Shown in pieces: positions 1 through 9,274 of a DNA stretch of 22,221 nt. The stretch is from an uncultured Pedobacter sp. (GTDB lineage: Bacteria > Bacteroidota > Bacteroidia > Sphingobacteriales > Sphingobacteriaceae). The notes under the pieces are model-generated. The model did no database searches, had not been told where the DNA came from, and saw only the letters and a program-made list of their open reading frames with translations. The position numbers and the translations under genes are program-made. The stretch covers positions 1-22,221 of the forward strand of contig CALLKE010000205.1 in the NCBI GenBank assembly GCA_938008555.1, in the 5' to 3' direction. Position 1 is the stretch's first letter. Every line of letters begins with the position of its first letter.

Positions 1-1787
1 GCACGATTGGTAAAGCTAGTGCTGATGGTGGACCCGCTGTTATTTTCCTATTCATCTTCACAGCCATTGCATGTAGTTTTGCCGCCTTTGCATACGCTGA
101 ATTTGCATCCATGGTACCTGTATCAGGCAGTGCATACACGTATTCATACGTAGCATTTGGCGAAGTAATTGCGTGGATTATTGGCTGGTCGCTCATCATG
201 GAATATGCAATTAGCAATATTACGGTAGCGATCTCGTGGTCTGACTATTTTACGGGATTACTAGCTAATATTCATATTCCAAATTTGGGGATTCACGGAA
301 TTCACTTGCCCGACTGGATCACGATGGATTACCTAACTGCCTCCAAAGGATATCAACAAGCTTTATCCTTGATGCAATCGGGAAGATCATTTGCGAATCT
401 AGATCCTGCCATTCAATCGGCACATCACGCTTGGGAGACTTCTCCTCAACTAGCGGGCTTACATATCATAGCCGATATTCCGGCTCTCTTAATCACATTT
501 TTGATCACGATCCTCGTGTATCGAGGAATAAAAGAATCGCGCAATGCGAGCAATGCCATGGTGGTTGTTAAACTTGCTGTCATTTTACTGGTAATCGCTG
601 TAGGTGCTTTTTATGTCGATGTAACCAACTGGACTCCTTTTGCACCACATGGTGTTTCTGGAATTCTAAAAGGAGTTTCTGCTGTTTTCTTCGCCTATAT
701 TGGTTTCGACGCTATTTCAACAACAGCCGAAGAGTGCAAAAATCCACAGCAAGACTTACCTCGTGGGATGATGTGGTCCATTATCATTTGTACCATTTTG
801 TATGTTGCCATTGCCTTGGTATTAACCGGTATTGTTAGTTACAAGTTTCTAGCGGTTGGCGATCCGCTTGCCTTTGTTTTTGAGAAGATCAATTTAAAAA
901 TGATGTCAGGCATTATTGCAGTAAGTGCTGTAATTGCTTTGGCGAGTGTTTTATTAGTGTATCAAATGGGGCAACCACGTATTTGGATGAGTATGAGTCG
1001 GGATGGATTATTGCCCAAAGCATTCGCACGTATTCATCCAAAATATAAAACACCTTCTTTTGCTACTGTGGTTACAGGATTTGTGGTTGCGGTACCGTCT
1101 CTCTTCATGAATTTAACCATCGTGACTGATCTTGCCGCCATTGGTACCCTGTTTGCCTTCGCGTTGGTTTGTGCCGGTGTATTGGTTTTACAGAACAAGC
1201 CCAATGTGCAGTATGGGAAATTCCGAATACCCTATATTAATTCGAAATACATCATTCCCACGCTTTTTGCTGTGGGGCTTATCTTCCAATGCACGTATAA
1301 CAAAGCTAGCTTGAGCAATTTCATTTTAAATAAACCAGCACTGAGTGCTCCAGCAGAATTAATCACCTCGCTTTCATTACCAGAAATTGAAGAGGTAAAA
1401 AAAACTGCCCTACGAACAGTCAATGTCACTCCAGCAAGTGCAAACAGCTTGGATTTAGAGACATTTTTATCCGAAATGAAACCCGAACAATACCAAACCT
1501 TTGTTGATGCATTGGATATTGCTCATCAGAAAAAATATGATAGTGGATTCTCGTTATTCTGTCACAAAATACCCTTGTACATATTTTTCATGGCCTGCAT
1601 CGTGGTTAGCTATTTGTGTTTCACAAAAAATCTCTCCTTAATTCCCATAATGGGATTAATGTCTTGTTTATACATGATGTCTGAGCTCGGTGTCTCCAAT
1701 TGGATTGGATTTGGATTATGGCTTGTTATTGGACTGATTGTTTACTTCTCATATGGCTATCATAAAAGCAAACTGAACGCAGGGTAG
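1..1787 (+). CDS. APC-family cationic amino-acid permease (5' end outside window)
   Basis: This is a secondary transporter of the APC superfamily, probably importing amino acids across the inner membrane. The frame is open from base 3, giving 36 residues before the first ATG at 111, and those residues already read as permease (hydrophobic helix followed by AYAEFASMVPVSGSAYTY, the classic TM2-TM3 signature). The true start therefore lies left of the window. Many hydrophobic helices follow, with GFDAIST around residue 198 counted from the ATG at 111. Two hydrophilic stretches are longer than in compact APC permeases: about residues 55-115, and about 397-487 (bases 1299-1571) between late helices. 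The substrate cannot be read from sequence; CAT/YfnA-type cationic amino-acid transport is the best match by motif. It ends convergently with the DUF4175 gene. Confidence 0.9.
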   Translation, partial: TIGKASADGGPAVIFLFIFTAIACSFAAFAYAEFASMVPVSGSAYTYSYVAFGEVIAWIIGWSLIMEYAISNITVAISWSDYFTGLLANIHIPNLGIHGIHLPDWITMDYLTASKGYQQALSLMQSGRSFANLDPAIQSAHHAWETSPQLAGLHIIADIPALLITFLITILVYRGIKESRNASNAMVVVKLAVILLVIAVGAFYVDVTNWTPFAPHGVSGILKGVSAVFFAYIGFDAISTTAEECKNPQQDLPRGMMWSIIICTILYVAIALVLTGIVSYKFLAVGDPLAFVFEKINLKMMSGIIAVSAVIALASVLLVYQMGQPRIWMSMSRDGLLPKAFARIHPKYKTPSFATVVTGFVVAVPSLFMNLTIVTDLAAIGTLFAFALVCAGVLVLQNKPNVQYGKFRIPYINSKYIIPTLFAVGLIFQCTYNKASLSNFILNKPALSAPAELITSLSLPEIEEVKKTALRTVNVTPASANSLDLETFLSEMKPEQYQTFVDALDIAHQKKYDSGFSLFCHKIPLYIFFMACIVVSYLCFTKNLSLIPIMGLMSCLYMMSELGVSNWIGFGLWLVIGLIVYFSYGYHKSKLNAG

Positions 1788-1853
1788 AAAGACACTCGCA
1801 TCTATTTTACGACTTCAACACCGCTGAAGAACCACACTAGCACTAACAACTCG

Positions 1854-1907
1854 TACATGCTTGGTGAGGAGGGACCAACGATCTCTTCCTCACCAAGTGG
1901 CACATGT
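1854..1907. terminator. Terminator-like inverted repeat between convergent genes
   Basis: An 11-bp perfect stem pairs CTTGGTGAGGA (1860-1870) with TCCTCACCAAG (1887-1897) around a 16-nt loop. An outer ACATG/CATGT pair (1855-1859 and 1903-1907) could extend it across a bulge. It lies between the stop codons of the permease (+) and the DUF4175 gene (-). There is no strong T tract directly after either arm, so intrinsic termination is likely but not certain. Confidence 0.6.
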
Positions 1908-1947
1908 CACGATTGTTTTCTGAAGCAGTTCAACATACATACCTCCA

Positions 1948-4900
1948 TTATTCTTTCGCATTCAGAGCCTTGAAATACTCCTCAACCTTGTCTTTATAAA
2001 AAGGATTTAGTGCCGGAGGAACTGTTTTAAGTAGCTCGACTTGATTTTGTTTGAACTTCTGGTACTCCTTCAAAATACTTTGATAGTTTGCAGCTCGATC
2101 AATGCCCTGTTTACTCTCACGTTGTACCTCTTGATCTTTTTCACGCTCGGCTTTCTCAGCCTCTAACAATTTAGAGAGAATATCTTGCTGCCTATTGATT
2201 GTTTCTTGCACTATTTTTTTATTGACTAGATCTGTTTCCGTTTGCTCCATTTGTTTCATCAGATCATTCAACTTGCCAGAGCCTGCTTTACCGCCCCCCT
2301 CTTCTTTACCTATTTCTTGCATAGCCTGCCTGATCATTTGCTGCTGCTGTGCCATTTTTGCAAACTCCTCACTCATTTGTGGCCTACCACCTTGGCCAGG
2401 CATCTGTTGTTGCCCTTTCATTTGATCGCGCATCTTTTGCATGTTCTTATTCAGCTGATCTTGTAGCTGCGAAAGTGCCGACATACTTTTCTTCTTACCT
2501 TTTCCAGAGCCACTAGATCCATTTTTATTACTTTTTTGAAGTTGATCCAACACCTCGCTCAGCATCAAGGCTAAGTTATTTAACGATGTCATGGCATATT
2601 GCTGATTGCGGTTGGCCTCCGGCGTGCGTCTATCGGCTAAACTTTCGATGGCTTTTCCAACATTAAAATTGATGGTCTGTATTTCTTTATTAACTGTAGA
2701 TTCTATTTGAGGTACTTTTTTACTGAGCGCATACAAGCTATCTTCCACCATTTTCAAATTATCCTGGATATCTTTTTGTTTTTGGGTGATGGTCACATAT
2801 TCGGGGTCATTACTTGCTTTGGAACGAATGGCTAGCATGGTCTTCTCTTGATCAAAAGATGAGTTCAATACATTTTTCAAAATTTCACGCAGTGCTTTTG
2901 CATTCAAATCATTTTCTTTCATCGAGCTCTGATCACCCATATCTTTCATTTTTTTTGCAAGCTCATTCATCTTCGACGCTGCTTTTTTCTGATTCTCAGA
3001 TGCTTTCTTGAAATCCTTGTTTTGAATATCTTTTGAAATTTGATCTTGTTGTTTGTCTATTTCTTTTTGTTCTTTCTCTGGATTTTCAAACCCCTTTTTA
3101 TCGGTGAGTTCACTGATGTCTTTTTTGATATCATCAAATGATTGATTAAGGACATCTTGTTTTTTCTTCAGCTCATTTTGATCTGCTTCCTTCTCCAGCG
3201 ATTTATTTCCCAGTTTTTCCTGCTTCTCAGCCAAATAATCCAATTTATCTACAGTTTCAGACAGTTTCTGTTCCAACTCCAACTGTTTATACAAATCCAA
3301 AACTCGGTCTAGTTCTTTCTGTAGCGATTTATTATCCATCTGCATTTTAGATAGATTCTCTTGGGTCTGATTTTTATTATTCTGCTCCAGCATATTTTGA
3401 ATATTCGTCAGCAGTTCGCGTGTCTTCTCGTTCAGTACATTATTAAACAAATGTTCTATTTGTTTTTGTTTCTCTAAGATGTCTTGTCTGATTTCTTTGT
3501 TCTCTTTTTGTTCGAACATATTTTGGGTATTCTCTTTCTGAATATCCTTCACCAAACTCTCTAAATCTCTTTGTTTTTGAAGAAGCTGTTCTACTTGTTT
3601 CTTTTCCTCAAAAGTCAGGCTCTTTTTATTCACTAAATCTCGATTAATTCGTTTTGCTTCCTTCTCTATTTCTCCTGCCTTACGAACAGCTTGTTCCATT
3701 TTTTGTTTGATTGCATCCGAGTTAGCTTCTAGCTTTTGATCCATTTCTTTTTCAGACGGTAGTTTATAGATTTTGCTCACATACCTACTCGGCTTGGGGC
3801 CATTAACACCATCATTATCAAAAATCTCGAAATAGTATTCAATCTGCTGCCCTGGTTTAGCTCCCACTCCATTTACATCCCAAGCATAAAAAAAATTGCT
3901 CTGTAATACTTTTTTCTCAATAGGAATAGATTTTGTGACTAGTTTTTGAGCAGCACCAGATTCATCACCCAAGATTCGATAAGCAAAGCTGAGATTCGAG
4001 AATCCATGATCATCACTTACCTGACCAACAAAATAAAGCAACTTATTATTCACTGAATCAGGACGCTCTGAAACTTCAATAGATGGGCTCAGATCTGGAA
4101 TAACCTTCAATTGATAACCCATCGAATCAGTACCTATCCCCTGAGCATTCACTGGACGCATCGTATAATTCACATTCTGCATTGCATGACAAGTCATCTT
4201 AAACTGTCCATCGCTTGAAGGAGTCAGAAACACGTGTTTATTCTCCAATTTAAAATCGACCCGATCAGCATTTTTGACATTCAGATTCCACCTCACGTGC
4301 GTCCCAATGGGTACAGTCAAATCACCCGAGTTAGAAACAGTTTCATTCTTACGTTCCAAATAGGGGGGGTACTCAAGTACAATATCAAAGTTTAGCAAAG
4401 TGGCTTTTAATTTTACATCCAACACATATTGGTCTGAGCTAAACTCTCCAGCCAGAAGCCTTATTTTTTTGCTTTGCTGCAAATTTTTGAAAGTATAATT
4501 GAAACGGGTGATACTTTCCTTTTCCAATTTAAAGGTATTCCCCCCATCCTCCACATATAAGTCCTGTGGAATCTCATTGCCTGTCAGTTTTACTTGCAGT
4601 TCAAAATCATCCCCTTGCATAGCCGATAAGTTTGAGTTTAGAATCACGAACTGAAAAGGAGCTTTTTTCGCAAAAAACTGATTGTAATGAAGCAATCGTT
4701 CTGTACTATCACTTAAAATGTGGGGAGCAATAAAGGCAAGCAAAAGAATAAAGACTAAGGGCGCCAGTACAAACTTTAAGTACCGCCTGTTTTCTCGTAT
4801 TCGAATAGCTGATGAAAAAGGAACGGGTCTTAGTTCAGCTGTTTTTTGGTTGATGCTTGCTTCAATGAGGGTTAGATGGATAGCTTGGCTATCTGCCAAA

Positions 4901-5265
4901 CGTTTTAATTGAAGTGTATTGAGCAATTTGTCTTTGATATCCCCAAAGTGCTTTCCTATTAATTCGGACGCTTGTTCGCTGCTAATAATCTTGCCAAGTT
5001 TAAAATAGGAGAGAGTGGGTAACACGATATAATAAATTAAAATACCAGCAATCACCAACCCAAATCCATAAACAAAAAGCGTCCTCACTGTTGAACTAAA
5101 ATTCCCGTAGTATTCCACAAAAACTAAAAGAATATACCCCAATAACAAAACCATAGCGAGGTAAATACTTCCACGGATTATTTGATTAAGATAATATTTA
5201 CGGATAAACGCATCTATTTTCTCGATGAGATGATCGTAGTTCTTGTTAGCGTTATTCATTGTCAT
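1948..5265 (-). CDS. DUF4175-family membrane protein with long coiled-coil C-terminus
   Basis: This is a 1105-residue protein of a family found mainly in Bacteroidota, with no established function. Membrane helices are visible at about residues 33-52, 61-83 and 164-183. A predicted beta-rich, probably periplasmic part (about 185-520) follows, including Y-P-P-Y near the start of one repeat-like strand region. From about 530 to the end the protein is extremely rich in K, E, Q, N and M, with long heptad-like stretches (coiled coil). A Gly/Gln/Met-rich low-complexity segment sits around 945-1030. The layout suggests an anchored envelope protein with an extended helical rod, but that is inference. 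Two in-frame ATGs (MTM) are available at the start. No partner is adjacent: the neighbouring same-strand gene ends 239 bp upstream. Confidence 0.85.
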   Translation of the reverse strand: MTMNNANKNYDHLIEKIDAFIRKYYLNQIIRGSIYLAMVLLLGYILLVFVEYYGNFSSTVRTLFVYGFGLVIAGILIYYIVLPTLSYFKLGKIISSEQASELIGKHFGDIKDKLLNTLQLKRLADSQAIHLTLIEASINQKTAELRPVPFSSAIRIRENRRYLKFVLAPLVFILLLAFIAPHILSDSTERLLHYNQFFAKKAPFQFVILNSNLSAMQGDDFELQVKLTGNEIPQDLYVEDGGNTFKLEKESITRFNYTFKNLQQSKKIRLLAGEFSSDQYVLDVKLKATLLNFDIVLEYPPYLERKNETVSNSGDLTVPIGTHVRWNLNVKNADRVDFKLENKHVFLTPSSDGQFKMTCHAMQNVNYTMRPVNAQGIGTDSMGYQLKVIPDLSPSIEVSERPDSVNNKLLYFVGQVSDDHGFSNLSFAYRILGDESGAAQKLVTKSIPIEKKVLQSNFFYAWDVNGVGAKPGQQIEYYFEIFDNDGVNGPKPSRYVSKIYKLPSEKEMDQKLEANSDAIKQKMEQAVRKAGEIEKEAKRINRDLVNKKSLTFEEKKQVEQLLQKQRDLESLVKDIQKENTQNMFEQKENKEIRQDILEKQKQIEHLFNNVLNEKTRELLTNIQNMLEQNNKNQTQENLSKMQMDNKSLQKELDRVLDLYKQLELEQKLSETVDKLDYLAEKQEKLGNKSLEKEADQNELKKKQDVLNQSFDDIKKDISELTDKKGFENPEKEQKEIDKQQDQISKDIQNKDFKKASENQKKAASKMNELAKKMKDMGDQSSMKENDLNAKALREILKNVLNSSFDQEKTMLAIRSKASNDPEYVTITQKQKDIQDNLKMVEDSLYALSKKVPQIESTVNKEIQTINFNVGKAIESLADRRTPEANRNQQYAMTSLNNLALMLSEVLDQLQKSNKNGSSGSGKGKKKSMSALSQLQDQLNKNMQKMRDQMKGQQQMPGQGGRPQMSEEFAKMAQQQQMIRQAMQEIGKEEGGGKAGSGKLNDLMKQMEQTETDLVNKKIVQETINRQQDILSKLLEAEKAEREKDQEVQRESKQGIDRAANYQSILKEYQKFKQNQVELLKTVPPALNPFYKDKVEEYFKALNAKE

Positions 5266-5504
5266 ACTCGAAAAAGATAAGACTCAAGTGATGTAAAACT
5301 TAGCATTTTTCATCACAATATCAGCTATATATTCAAAATATCTACATGGATCGACTTTCGCATCAGCACATCTAGCTATTTGATGTAAAGGACCTAAACT
5401 ACTTCATTTTTTAATCGGACACTAGTCATTCATTTTCGAGTAAAAACTAAAACGGATTTTGATACAGTTTAATTGAAAAGGAATGAACCCTATTCTTAGA
5501 AATA
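5266..5504. other. Intergenic region upstream of the DUF4175 gene
   Basis: This 239-bp gap lies between two minus-strand genes. It must hold the DUF4175 promoter unless that gene is read through from arsC/pth. I saw no exact TAnnTTTG box on the minus strand, no convincing terminator and no small ORF with recognisable content. Confidence 0.4.
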
Positions 5505-5855
5505 TTAGCAATCAAATACGGCCTCATATTTTTCCTCATCAAAACCTAGCATAGTTCCTTTTGAGGTTTCTAATACAGGGCGTTTGATAACACTTGTTTT
5601 TTCTAGCATCAATTTGATTGCCTCGTCCTCATTCGTGACCGCTGACTGTTGTATATCAAGGGGTACTGTTCTCCAAGTCGTCCCTCGTCTATTTAGTAGA
5701 TGATCTAGCCCTACCTCGCTGATCCATTTTTTTAACGTGTGCTCATCGATGCCCAACTTTTTAAAGTCATGGAATTCATAAACTATTTGATGCTTATCTA
5801 GCCAAGCTAAAGCCTTCTTAACGGTGCTGCAATTTTTAATTCCGTAAACTTTCAT
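5505..5855 (-). CDS. ArsC/Spx/YffB-family thioredoxin-fold protein
   Basis: This 116-residue protein matches the ArsC-like thioredoxin-fold family, closest in pattern to YffB. It has YGIKNCSTVKKA at the N-terminus with a single Cys at position 9, RRGTTWR in the middle, and IKRPVLE with a following GF(D/K) in the C-terminal half. True arsenate reductases use further catalytic residues, and Spx proteins often carry CxxC. Here the motif is CSTV with only one cysteine in the active loop, so a glutathione- or thiol-dependent reductase or an RNA-polymerase-binding regulator is more likely than arsenate detoxification. It starts 5 bp after the pth stop, so the two are very probably co-transcribed and may be translationally coupled. 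Confidence 0.85.
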   Translation of the reverse strand: MKVYGIKNCSTVKKALAWLDKHQIVYEFHDFKKLGIDEHTLKKWISEVGLDHLLNRRGTTWRTVPLDIQQSAVTNEDEAIKLMLEKTSVIKRPVLETSKGTMLGFDEEKYEAVFDC

Positions 5856-5860
5856 GCGTA

Positions 5861-6421
5861 TTATTGATTAAATCGGGTCATTGTTAATTCGACTCCCACA
5901 CTGATAAAACTTTGTATTATTTCTATTGAGCGGTCAATCAAGGCAGGTATTGCTGGTTGTTCATCCTCATCAAAACCACTCAAGACATAATCCGCCTGGC
6001 GACCTTTTGGGAAATGATCACTAATGCCAAAACGAAGCCGTGAATAATTGATACTACTCAGTGTAGCTTCAATATGTTTCAAGCCATTGTGCCCTGCACT
6101 GCTTCCTTTTGGCTTTAAGCGGATACTTCCGAAGGGAAGCGCTAGATCGTCGACAATAACTAAAACATTCTGTATCGGTATTTTGAGTTCTTGCATCCAG
6201 TAATTAACCGCTTTGCCACTTAAGTTCATGTACGTGGTAGGCTTAATTAGATGAATTTTTTTCCCTTTATGACTTAGTTCCGTATAATATGCTAAACGCA
6301 TATTGTGAAATGAGGCTTCGGCTTGTTTAGCCAATTCATCAGCAATCATAAACCCAATATTATGTCGAGTATCTGCATATTCTGGACCAATATTGCCCAG
6401 CCCTACAATAAGGTATTTCAT
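5861..6421 (-). CDS. pth: Peptidyl-tRNA hydrolase
   Basis: This 186-residue cytoplasmic enzyme cleaves the ester bond of peptidyl-tRNAs released by stalled ribosomes, recycling tRNA. The diagnostic residues are all present: GLGNIGPEY near the N-terminus (Asn10), TRHNIGF with catalytic His20, PTTYMNLSG with its conserved Asn near position 68, VDDLALPFG (Asp in the 90s), and SAGHNGLKHI near 110-120. Length is typical of bacterial Pth. The gene lies 34 bp downstream of mgtA and 5 bp upstream of the ArsC-like gene, so it may be read from an mgtA transcript as well as from its own promoter. Confidence 0.97.
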   Translation of the reverse strand: MKYLIVGLGNIGPEYADTRHNIGFMIADELAKQAEASFHNMRLAYYTELSHKGKKIHLIKPTTYMNLSGKAVNYWMQELKIPIQNVLVIVDDLALPFGSIRLKPKGSSAGHNGLKHIEATLSSINYSRLRFGISDHFPKGRQADYVLSGFDEDEQPAIPALIDRSIEIIQSFISVGVELTMTRFNQ

Positions 6422-6455
6422 TTTATAAAGATTTTGGATAAATGTATTCTTGCCT

Positions 6456-9146
6456 TTAAAGCCATTGATTAAATCGCTTGATAAACCACATTTTTAATAG
6501 TTGTGTGAATAAACAATAGCCAAAAAGTATTCCAATCAGCCATGGGAAATAGCCTATGGGCAAGGATGTCATTTTTAGTGCTGCCGCAAAGGGCGAAAAA
6601 GGAATACATATTGCCACTACCATCACTAATGATGTTAATGCTATAACAGGGGTTGCCGCCCAGCTTTGTATAAATGGTATTTTACGAGTACGTATCATAT
6701 GTACGATCAGCGTTTGCGATAATAAGCCCTCAACAAACCACCCTGTTTGAAATAGATCTTGATGCTCGGGGCTATTGGCCTTGAAAAGAAAAAACATGAG
6801 CGCAAAGGTAGCATAATCAAAAATGGAGCTAATTGGCCCAACAAATAACATAAAACGACTGATACCCCCCGCATCCCACTTCTGTGGCTGCTCAAGAAAC
6901 TCTTGGTCCATACGATCCCAAGGAATAGATATTTGTGATATATCGTATAGCAAGTTTTGCACCAGCAGCTGTATTGGAAGCATCGGTAAAAAAGGAAAAA
7001 AAGCACTCGCTCCGACTACACTGAACATGTTTCCAAAATTGCTACTAGCTGTCATTTTAATATACTTGATGATATTACCAAATGTTCGACGGCCATATAT
7101 GACACCTTTGCGCAGTACCATGAGATCTTTCTCGAGCAGAATAATGTCGGCACTCTCTTTGGCAATATCCACAGCCGTGTCTACAGAAATACCTACATCG
7201 GCATCTCGCAGCGCTGTTGCATCATTGATACCATCGCCCATGAAGCCAACGGTATGCCCTTTAGCTTGTAAAAGTTTGACAATTCTTGATTTTTGCAGTG
7301 GACTTAGTTTCGCGAAGATGCTCGTTGCTTCCATTTTCTGAGTTAGTTCCACATCATTCATTTGTTCCACTGCATTCCCTAACAATACGTGTTGGATAGG
7401 AATACCCACATCGCGGCATATTTTCTTTGTTACAATGTCATTATCACCTGTTAATACCTTGATGTTGACACCTAGTTTTTGTAAACCTATAATCGCTGGT
7501 TTGGCGGTTGGCTTAGCGGGATCAAGAAATCCAATAAAACCGGTTAATACCAAATTTTTTTCATCAGCAATGGAATATGTGAGTGGCCTTTCGTCATATT
7601 CTTTGACAGCAATGAGTAGAACTCTCAAGCCATCTTCATTCAGTCGTTTGGATGTATTCAGTATTGTATGGCGAATGTTTTCATCTATGGGTAAGATTTT
7701 ATCATTCTCTATCTGAAGTTGTCTGTCTTCACCGGGATCGAACGCACGTGAGCAGATATCCAACATCTCTTCTACAGCACCTTTGCATATGAGTAGATGT
7801 TTCCCATTTTTTTCCTCCAGTATTACACTCATTCGCCTACGTTGAAAATCAAATGGAATTTCATCTATTTTTTTGTACTTCTCATCTAGATTCGAATCCC
7901 TATTCACCACTTCTGCACGTTCTAAAACGGCAACATCCAATAAGTTTCTCAATCCTGTTTGATGGAAACTATTGAGGTACGCCCATTTTAGTACCTCATC
8001 ATCATCATTACCAAAAATATTGAGATACTGCTCAAGAACAATTTTGTCCATGGTAAGCGTACCTGTTTTATCCGTACATAAAATATCCATCGCACCAATG
8101 TTCTGAATGGCATTCAAACGTTTAACAATCACTTTCCGCTTACTCATATTCACCGCACCTTTAGCCAGGTTGGCGGTTACAATCATGGGCAGCATCTCGG
8201 GTGTTAGCCCTACTGCCACAGAGATTCCAAACAATAATGCTTCTAACCAATCTCCTTTGGTGAAACCATTGATGAGAAATACCAAGGGCACCATCACTAA
8301 CATAAAACGAATGAGCAACCAACTTACCTTGTTGACACCCTTATCAAAACTTGTTTCTGCCCGTTTTCCTGTAATTGCTTTTCCGATCGATCCAAAGTAA
8401 GTGAGGTTTCCTGTGGTCACTGCAACGGCTTTGGCAGTGCCACTTACTACGTTGGTACCCATGAAACAAATATTGTCTAGTTCGAGTGGAGATTTTTTTT
8501 CTGTGCTTTTTATTGTCGATTCTCGTTTTTCTACAGGAAGAGACTCTCCTGTCAGCATTGCCTGACTCACAAATAAATCTTTCGAATGGATTACACGGCA
8601 ATCAGCAGGAATCATATCTCCTGCACTCAGCAAAACAATGTCACCAGGTACAATGGATTTGGTATCAATTTTAATCTCTCCTTGCCCATGTCGAAGCACA
8701 GTTACGGTCGTTTTGACCATGCACTTCAATTGCTCGGCAGCACGGTTACTCGTGTATTCTTGCCAAAAACGAAGCAATGAGCTCATCAGGACCATCACGC
8801 TAATCACGATTACCGTTTTATAGTCGCGGTTCCCTGGAGTTGCAAGCAAAACATCCATCACAAAAGAAATGGTGGCTAGTATCAACAAAACAGCCGTGAA
8901 TGGATTTACAAAAGCTAATACTAATTGTTTGTACCACGCCAATGCTTTTTCGTGCTTAATCTCATTCAGACCAAATATTTTTTGATTTTTATGTACTTGA
9001 GCCAGTGTTAAGCCATCAGCACTACAGTCTAACATATTTAGAAAAACTTCACTACCAACACGTGATACCTCGCGTAGCTTATTAGCTGCCGTTTCATCAA
9101 AGGCTGATTTAGCTATATTGGACGAATGGGTTATTGGATTCTTCAT
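6456..9146 (-). CDS. mgtA: Magnesium-translocating P-type ATPase (P3B, MgtA/MgtB type)
   Basis: This 896-residue inner-membrane ATPase imports Mg2+. P-type motifs are intact: TGES at 199-202 (actuator domain), the phosphorylation motif DKTGT with Asp359, KGAVEE in the nucleotide-binding domain, TGDN near 567 and GDGINDA at 637-643. GLTPEMLP in TM4 (313-320) and the C-terminal block around 700-750 (SNFGNMFS, LPIQLLVQNLLYD, PWDRMD) are typical of the Mg2+ subclass and separate it from Ca2+ or heavy-metal pumps. The length is normal for the family. The upstream gene on the same strand is an OprB-type porin, 128 bp away; pth follows after 34 bp. Mg2+-dependent control is known for relatives in enterobacteria, but nothing here proves it. 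Confidence 0.96.
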   Translation of the reverse strand: MKNPITHSSNIAKSAFDETAANKLREVSRVGSEVFLNMLDCSADGLTLAQVHKNQKIFGLNEIKHEKALAWYKQLVLAFVNPFTAVLLILATISFVMDVLLATPGNRDYKTVIVISVMVLMSSLLRFWQEYTSNRAAEQLKCMVKTTVTVLRHGQGEIKIDTKSIVPGDIVLLSAGDMIPADCRVIHSKDLFVSQAMLTGESLPVEKRESTIKSTEKKSPLELDNICFMGTNVVSGTAKAVAVTTGNLTYFGSIGKAITGKRAETSFDKGVNKVSWLLIRFMLVMVPLVFLINGFTKGDWLEALLFGISVAVGLTPEMLPMIVTANLAKGAVNMSKRKVIVKRLNAIQNIGAMDILCTDKTGTLTMDKIVLEQYLNIFGNDDDEVLKWAYLNSFHQTGLRNLLDVAVLERAEVVNRDSNLDEKYKKIDEIPFDFQRRRMSVILEEKNGKHLLICKGAVEEMLDICSRAFDPGEDRQLQIENDKILPIDENIRHTILNTSKRLNEDGLRVLLIAVKEYDERPLTYSIADEKNLVLTGFIGFLDPAKPTAKPAIIGLQKLGVNIKVLTGDNDIVTKKICRDVGIPIQHVLLGNAVEQMNDVELTQKMEATSIFAKLSPLQKSRIVKLLQAKGHTVGFMGDGINDATALRDADVGISVDTAVDIAKESADIILLEKDLMVLRKGVIYGRRTFGNIIKYIKMTASSNFGNMFSVVGASAFFPFLPMLPIQLLVQNLLYDISQISIPWDRMDQEFLEQPQKWDAGGISRFMLFVGPISSIFDYATFALMFFLFKANSPEHQDLFQTGWFVEGLLSQTLIVHMIRTRKIPFIQSWAATPVIALTSLVMVVAICIPFSPFAAALKMTSLPIGYFPWLIGILFGYCLFTQLLKMWFIKRFNQWL

Positions 9147-9212
9147 CTGTATTTCTTCAACTATTGTTTGTTTTCTAATACTAAAAAGCTCAAGATGTTC
9201 GCCAAGTTAGTT

Positions 9213-9270
9213 TATCTGGATCATCTGAGAGCACCTATTTTGATGCCCAACAATCCTCTAAATCCAGATA
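9213..9270 (-). repeat. Inverted repeat in the gap between porin and mgtA
   Basis: TATCTGGAT (9213-9221) and ATCCAGATA (9262-9270) form a perfect 9-bp inverted repeat separated by 40 bp. It begins a few bases after the porin stop codon and lies in the mgtA leader. It could be part of a porin terminator or a folded mgtA 5' leader. No T tract follows it, so assignment is open. Confidence 0.35.
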
Positions 9271-9274
9271 TCAA

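Noticed and set aside
4373..4379. Run of seven G (C on the coding strand) inside the DUF4175 gene, as a possible phase-variation tract
   Set aside because: Seven bases is short for slippage-driven switching, the run encodes two in-frame prolines, and the frame is intact on both sides.
5505..5855. Calling the ArsC-like protein an arsenate reductase
   Set aside because: It lies in a pth operon without any ars gene and has a YffB-like motif pattern with a single active-loop cysteine.
6823..7341. 172-codon open frame on the plus strand opposite mgtA
   Set aside because: It lies wholly within mgtA on the opposite strand, and its translation shows no recognisable family; it is a shadow of the real gene.
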